Shown here: piece after piece, positions 58,240 through 64,000 of the stretch
Numbering within the stretch: position 1 is the stretch's first letter
Layout of the letters: each line of letters starts with the position of its first letter
Source of the DNA: Cercis canadensis
Taxonomy: Eukaryota > Streptophyta > Magnoliopsida > Fabales > Fabaceae
Assembly (NCBI GenBank): GCA_003255065.1
Contig: QAOA01002296.1
Span: forward strand, 342,654-406,653
Direction: 5' to 3'
Length of the DNA: 64,000 nt
Translations under genes and position numbers: made by a program
The notes under the pieces: generated by a model
What the model was told of the DNA's origin: nothing
Seen by the model: the letters and a program-made list of their open reading frames with translations, nothing else
Databases searched by the model: none

Positions 58240-61179
58240 TTACTTTGTGGTTGTTAAGCTTGAGGGATATGAATATTTTGAGAATCTTGGCATGGTGGAG
58301 GGGCTTGTGAGCAACTGGTTAACTGACTGAGACTTCTTCCTTTGGAAAAGGCTGGCTGGTTGGTTTCTTGCTCTTTTTTTTCGCTTCTGTGGTTCCACTC
58401 CCTTGCAAGTCCTTGTGTTGTGCCATGTCCACCACATTTAGAGCATTTAGTGGCCCCATATTTTCTTTTGAGCTTGCTAGAATCTTGTGGAACATCATTG
58501 ACTTTTTTTTCGATTTTTTTTAGGCCTACCAGCTGGTCTTTTGAATGGAGGAGGATTTATATTACCAAGGTATGTCCTCTGCCAATAATCTTGCCCTGCG
58601 AGTGGCTGTATAAAAGGCTCATAAGCCTTCAACCATGTGTTGGTTAAGTACCAATCATGCACTGCAGTGTTTAGGTCTTCATTGTTTGATATAAATGCTG
58701 AACAAACATGTCTACAAGGTATCCTTGTAAGATTCCATACCCTACATGAACATGTCCTAGCTGACAAATGAACCACCACTTTGTTGGTTGGTCCCCTACT
58801 AACTTCATATTTATGTCCAGTAGGATCTCTAGCCCATAATGAACATCATTCACTACTTTTCTTCTTCTTAGTTTCAAGAAAGGCTACTTCCATTGGAACA
58901 TATTTACTCTTGTATTTTCTGACATTCACAAGCATTTCTAATCCCTTCCTCATAATATAACCTCTTATTTCTTCAAGCATAGTTAGAATTGGATTGCATC
59001 TGAACTTTCGTATCTCCTTGTTAAATTATTCACACATGTTGCTTGTAATGACTTGGTTCTTGCTGTAAGTGTTAAATGATCCTCTAACTCATCTAGCAGG
59101 AGCATTCTTCATCAACCAGTTATAAGCATAATGGTCAATCCTTTTTATCTTTGCCATATTCCTATCAAATTCTTCCATTGTAGTAGACTTTGCTGCCAAA
59201 AAGACTTTCGATCTAAGTTTCTTGCTTTTCCAAGTCTTACAAAAATTCTTCCAAATGTGCATTACACATTACCTGTGAGAAGCTGTAGCACATAATTCAG
59301 CCATTGCAGGTTCCAAACCCTGTAATTTGCACACAAAAAAAAAATCTATGTTAACCTTTGAAGCATAAGATATTATTAATAAATATAAATTTATAAGCTT
59401 ACAAAAAATGTTAATCTTTTGTTGATCTGATATGAAGTTTCAACCATGTTCCCTTGGATCCCCAATATACTCAATCATTCTTGTCAAGAACCATTTACAA
59501 GTGTCTTTTGTCTCAAGATCCACAACAGCATAAGCTACTGGATAGAATGAATTGTTCCTATCTTAAGCAACTACAACTAACAATATCCCACCATGATACC
59601 CTTTTAAGAAGCACCTATTTAGCCATATCAAAAGTCTACAGGCAGCCTTTAAACCTTCTTTGCTAGTGTCTAGACAAATATACAACCTGTAAAAATTGCG
59701 CACCATAGCACCATCGGGTCTGTCAACAACGAGTTGCACAATCCCTCTAGGGTCCGCTCTCTTTAACTCACCACAATAGTCCCACAAAGTTGCATACTGC
59801 TATTTCTTTATTCCTTCCATCATTTTCCTTGCCATCTTCAATGCCCTGAATATGATTCTCTCAGGAACATTGATGTTATATTTTCACTTCACTAAAATGT
59901 AAGCATCAGTACCCTCCATCAAAGGAAATCATTTAACTTCTTCTACAAGCTTATGTGCTAACCACTTTGTATTAGTTTGCTTGTTTAAGATTTTTCTACT
60001 ATATGTGTGTGTGTTGATGAAGGTCTTCACCTGAAAACTGTGTGTGACATTGTTGAATGAGCAAAAAATCTCTCACATACAGTCATTGATGCATATGGCC
60101 TTCGCCCTTTTTTTGTCATTTTTCACCCACGCCACATGCCTGTCAAGATGAATTGTGTAATCTTTCGCTGCTTCCTCGAATGCACGCAAGGTTGGAAATT
60201 CTATTCCAAGTTTTAGGTTGACCTTCCCAAATTCAACTTGAGGATTAAACTGTGGGAACACTTCAGTTCTTTTAGAGCCATCAACCTCATGTTCAAAGCT
60301 GTCAGGAGTGTGCAAAGACTCTGTCTCATATCCCTGACCCTCAAAGGGATTGATATATACCTCCAGTGGGGACTTCTTTTTCTTATTACTACCTCTTTTT
60401 TTTTTTGCTTGACAAGTAGTATCACTACTTTCTCCATGAAGCATTGATGTCTTCTTCTTGAATTTCAATGGTGTTTGCATGTTTTCCTCATATGTGCTCT
60501 CAGGGAATGGTGGTGGATTGTATGGGCTCTGTTCTGCATCATCATAGCCATATGAATCTGCACCACTTGATTCATTCTCATCTGAATCACTGCTTCTTGG
60601 GCCTTGTTCAATACTAGCATTTTCATCTTCAACTACATTAGTGTCTTCATTGTTGCTTGTAGGTTGCTGCATATCAACATCATCAGGAGGATTGTAAAAC
60701 TCTTCCTGTCTCATATCCCTTCTTAAATAAGTCACATAGTCTCCGTCTTCATCAATGTTTTGAATTTTTTCATCACCCTCATTGTTTTTCTTCCCCAAAT
60801 CTTTATACTCATTTTGCCCTTCCGTCTCACATGGTAAACTTAGAATAGGCTCAACAATTTCAGAATTTTCAATTACAAGGTACTCAAAATAAAATTCTAT
60901 CTCATCAACCCCTTCTACAGTATCAAACATCTGTAGAACATCTAAGTCACCCTTAAAGGTCCTAAGCCCATCCTCTAGTTCTAACTCAAGCACCAACTAA
61001 TAACAATTTATGTAACAATCATAACCATGCTCATAAAATAACTGTGAAATTGTTGGAATAGAAACTTTATCAGTATCTACCCAATCACATGCATCTTTTT
61101 CTCCATCAACATAGGTCAACTTCGGCTCACGTACAAACTTACCTCCATGGTGCAATATGAGGGTTACATAACATTCCAT
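58240..61179 (-). pseudogene. MuDR-type MULE transposase, degenerate
   Basis: Minus-strand pieces are in the right order. A PB1-like N-terminal domain (61179-60997, MECYVTLILHHGGKF) continues in the same frame, after one stop codon, into 60996-60073, with an acidic linker and a MuDR DNA-binding region (GKVNLKLGIEFPTLRAFEEA). Then comes a catalytic-domain piece (59787-59563, CFLKGYHGGILLVV). A SWIM zinc finger follows (58779-58495, TCSCRVWNLTRIPCRHVC), and a final CSKCGGHG knuckle near 58430. Frames change several times between 60.0 and 58.7 kb. In the usual LDGCFLKG motif the first catalytic aspartate is replaced (LNRCFLKG). It cannot encode an active transposase as it stands. Confidence 0.88.
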
Positions 61180-62979
61180 TCTACAAAAAGCAAAAAGAGT
61201 AACAAGATGTCATAACCACAACACTTCACCCTTGTAAACAGTGAAAACCATTTACAACAAATAGAAACCCCTCGCTGCCTAAACTGTCAATCAATAAAAA
61301 TAAAGTTCACTGACTGGTTTCAAGAAATTAATAAGAATCCCCAATTCTTCCAGAGCAGCAGTCTTCCAAAACTACACATAATAAAAAATATTAAAACCAA
61401 CAAGTCAACATGAAGAGCTCAGAAAGCTTAGTAATTGGACTCAAAATATACTCAAGATGTCAGTTGTTGCATTAACTATTGTAGCAAATACAATCAAGCA
61501 AGCATGCAGACAAATTAGTTTTCAAGAATACATTGTTCAAGCAATTGCACTTTTCTAACAAATATGGCAATGAACTCATACATACACAAACAAATGTTGA
61601 GCATCTTCATTTCAAGATAATGTTCTAGGGAAAGATAAAATTAATACTATACTATAAAAGTTCACTGACTGATATGGTCTATTTGTTGCTAATAATGTGA
61701 CTACCATGCCAAGTCCCAAAGGGCATGAGGCAATGACATGGTAATAATCCTTATATCTAGATACTTCTATCATTATCTACCTTGGACATTATTATGTACT
61801 TGACCAATTCCTTGATAAGGAAGAGGTATAAACCAAAAGCTATGAAATCTAAAATCTATATGCAGGTATAGATAAAATGGTTAGATCCTATAAACCTCGA
61901 CAACTTTTGTACTTTTGAAGTACAAATGCAGCTGCATGGCTCAAGCTATAGACATAATTATAATAGAACACAAAACAATAAATATAGACAAAAATATGAT
62001 TTTACTATGTTCTTTTTCTTTTAGAAATGTTCTCTGCATAAATAGCTTATTACTAAAAGTAAAAACCACAGTACCAGATAAAAATGATTAATAGTAGTCA
62101 TTATATTTGACCACGTACATATTTGTTCAAACCAGATAAGCATAGTTAAAGAAATGTACTTTTACAAATGAAGACAAGCACAATACACAATTCCTCCACA
62201 CACTATCCCACTACACATTGTAAGTAGTAAATGGCCACTTTGCCCATAAAATAACAAAAACCCAACAACTTAAATATGCGTACAAAAACTCAACAAACAC
62301 AACAACAAAAACTCACTTTGCCCACAAACTGTTTTACAGGGACCACAACAATTAAATATGCAATACTAAAATATGGCAACCTATGTGAATGAAGCACCTG
62401 ATAGTGAACAACACCTCTTCAAACCACCACAACCTGCAATAGTTGACCACAAATTTCCATTAATTTTCATTTATAAAAATACAAGTGCATTAAAAAGGAC
62501 AATCAATATTATTATAGGTGCAAATAAAGACAATAAGGAAAGCAACAACTTTATTTTCAAAATCCTGCCAGCAAGGACATGTTATACACATTGCATCTTC
62601 CCCAATTATATGAGCTTCTCATTAAAGCTCTAACTCATTCAGTTGAGACAACTTACAAACTCACAATTTTTCTTAGTAAAATATATTTCTACATTTAGAC
62701 ATAGTACATAAATTCTTTAAACACATAAGGAATTAATTGCAATGCAAGGACTATTTAACATGCCTCTCATCCCTCTTTTTTCTATCCTTTTTTGGTTGAT
62801 TTATAGCTACTGGTATTGCTACAAATTTTCAGACTACCCAGCTGGCAAGAATCATGGTTCTCTTGGTTATACCACCTATGATAATGCAGATCCCAAACAT
62901 TTCCAATTTCTCTTATGGACCACGCAGTTTGACCTTTTTGATTGCTCTCTTCATCACTATCTTTTTAACAATATTTTAC
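61180..62979. other. Upstream part of the MULE, no separate gene
   Basis: Non-coding AT-rich DNA between the transposase start and end segment B. Blocks near 62220-62420 (cccaacaacttaaatatgcg, gaatgaagcacctgatagtg) are repeated in altered form at 63160-63360, so the element's end region is internally duplicated. Confidence 0.45.
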
Positions 62980-64000
62980 TTAGCTTACCAGGTTTCTCAT
63001 CCAATACTTTCTATAAGCATTTAAATTATTCTTCAAAATTACTTTGTCTAATTGTTCTAAACAAGCAATATACATTCAAGTAACAGGGGACCTGTTGGAC
63101 TTATTATCATCAGCATTCCTATAGAAGCACAATACGACAACCATTGTCCCACCACAATAACAAAATGTGCACTACTTTCTCAACCCATGTGAATAGGTGG
63201 ACCACAATAACAAAAACCCAACAATAAAATATGCACTACTTTCTTAACCCATGTGAACCCCTGGACCACAATATAAAGTTGTGCATAACTACGCTATCAC
63301 AAAAAATTTAATTTACATGCGTGAAGCACCTGACAATGAACAACACCTCCTTTCAGATGGAGACATAGAAGAGTTTGGAAAACCTCACCTGTTAGAGCAT
63401 GAAGGATCCGTTATCGGCAGACTTCTCTATGCTTTCTTCCACTAGTTTATCTCCTTTGATACTCTACTCCTATTGATTAAGAGAGTGACAAAGAGATTTC
63501 ACAAGGCTTAGGGCTTTTTCTTTGTCAATTACAGAATGTTTGCCATCATCAGCACTTCGGATTTTAATCAATTGCCACTGTGAGCAAAGGGACTTCAGTG
63601 CTTTGGGACTTAAGGTTCCAATTTGGAATTTGCAGAATCCCTCGTTCACGTCATGAATCTATATTCAATTCTTGCTTTGGGACTTAAGGTTCCAATTTGG
63701 AATTTGCAGAATCCCTCGTTCACGTCATGAATCTATATTCAATTCTTACTCTTCATAATACTACGCCGTATGGGTAAGGATGACATATTTTCTTATCTTA
63801 GTAAAACGATGTCATTTTACGTGTGCCACACAGCAACCAGCTCAAATGCCATGTTAGCTTGCAAAGTCACTAACTAACGGCCATGTCAGCACTTAATGTG
63901 CCACGTGGCAATTTCTGTCAAATCTCACTAACGGACCCAGGCGGAGGACTATATTGGTAGATAGAATATAAATTTGAGGACTCAATTGACACCAAAAATA
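62980..64000 (+). mobile_element. MULE end segment B (continues beyond the window)
   Basis: The direct counterpart of segment A without the GRF-like insert. The window stops at 'gacaccaaaaata', which in A lies about 75 bases before the terminus, so the right end of this MULE should be just outside. It contains a 74-bp tandem repeat (63600-63747). Confidence 0.6.
63600..63747. repeat. 74-bp tandem duplication
   Basis: Positions 63600-63673 and 63674-63747 are identical as far as I can read (starting gctttgggacttaaggttcc). No N separates them, unlike the two contig-join duplications, so it may be real. Confidence 0.85.

Noticed and set aside
60238-60447. Plus-strand frame opposite the MULE protein
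   Set aside because: Antisense of the acidic/MuDR region of the transposase pseudogene.

Overview
This is nuclear DNA of a flowering plant, almost certainly a eudicot. The signs are spliced genes with GT-AG introns, AT-rich intergenic DNA, a plant AdoMetDC leader with its conserved upstream ORFs, a NAC gene, a PPR gene, chloroplast FtsH-like and KIN/LEA genes, and typical plant transposons (CACTA, MULE, Copia, Gypsy, tRNA-derived SINEs, foldback MITEs). I cannot name the species from sequence alone. The only prokaryote-like elements are organelle-targeted families.

Layout: 1-4.2 kb, AT-rich intergenic DNA with small repeats. 4.2-10.5 kb, minus-strand FTSHI3 (FtsH-like, AAA+ only, 4 coding exons, one probable GC-AG intron). 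10.5-17 kb, intergenic DNA with a solo LTR, a complete-looking non-autonomous CACTA element and a foldback MITE. 17-19.9 kb, S-adenosylmethionine decarboxylase with the overlapping tiny/small uORF pair in its leader. 21.9-26.7 kb, two tandem KIN2-like stress genes with a Gypsy gag fossil between them. 27.5-33.3 kb, a ~3 kb direct tandem duplication, each copy carrying an intact DEDDy 3'-5' exonuclease gene; a solo LTR sits only in the second copy. 34.8-40 kb, minus-strand CTU2 (tRNA 2-thiolation) in 7 coding exons, with a Copia fossil in intron 3. 40-42.5 kb, two MITEs. 42.9-44.9 kb, minus-strand NAC gene. 46.8-48.8 kb, single-exon mitochondrial-type PPR gene. 49-55 kb, gene-poor. 55-64 kb, a MULE graveyard: two diverged direct copies of a MULE end segment, a broken MuDR-type transposase on the minus strand, and fragments of a GRF-zinc-finger gene.

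FTSHI3, AdoMetDC, KIN-like LEA and PPR occur in the order I remember for Arabidopsis At3g02450, At3g02470, At3g02480 and At3g02490. If so, the window is an old collinear segment enlarged by tandem duplication, by CTU2 and NAC, and by transposons. The genes do not form one pathway. AdoMetDC and the KIN genes are stress-linked and both carry CACGTG motifs near their TATA boxes.

The sequence also shows assembly scars: at two single-N positions the same 137-bp or 160-bp sequence stands on both sides, so those tandem duplications are probably unmerged contig ends. I found no CRISPR, tRNA or rRNA gene and no convincing wholly new system. The strongest leads are the SINE beside a GC splice site in FTSHI3, the duplicated exonuclease module, the promoter split of the KIN pair, and the possible Pack-MULE capture of a GRF exon.
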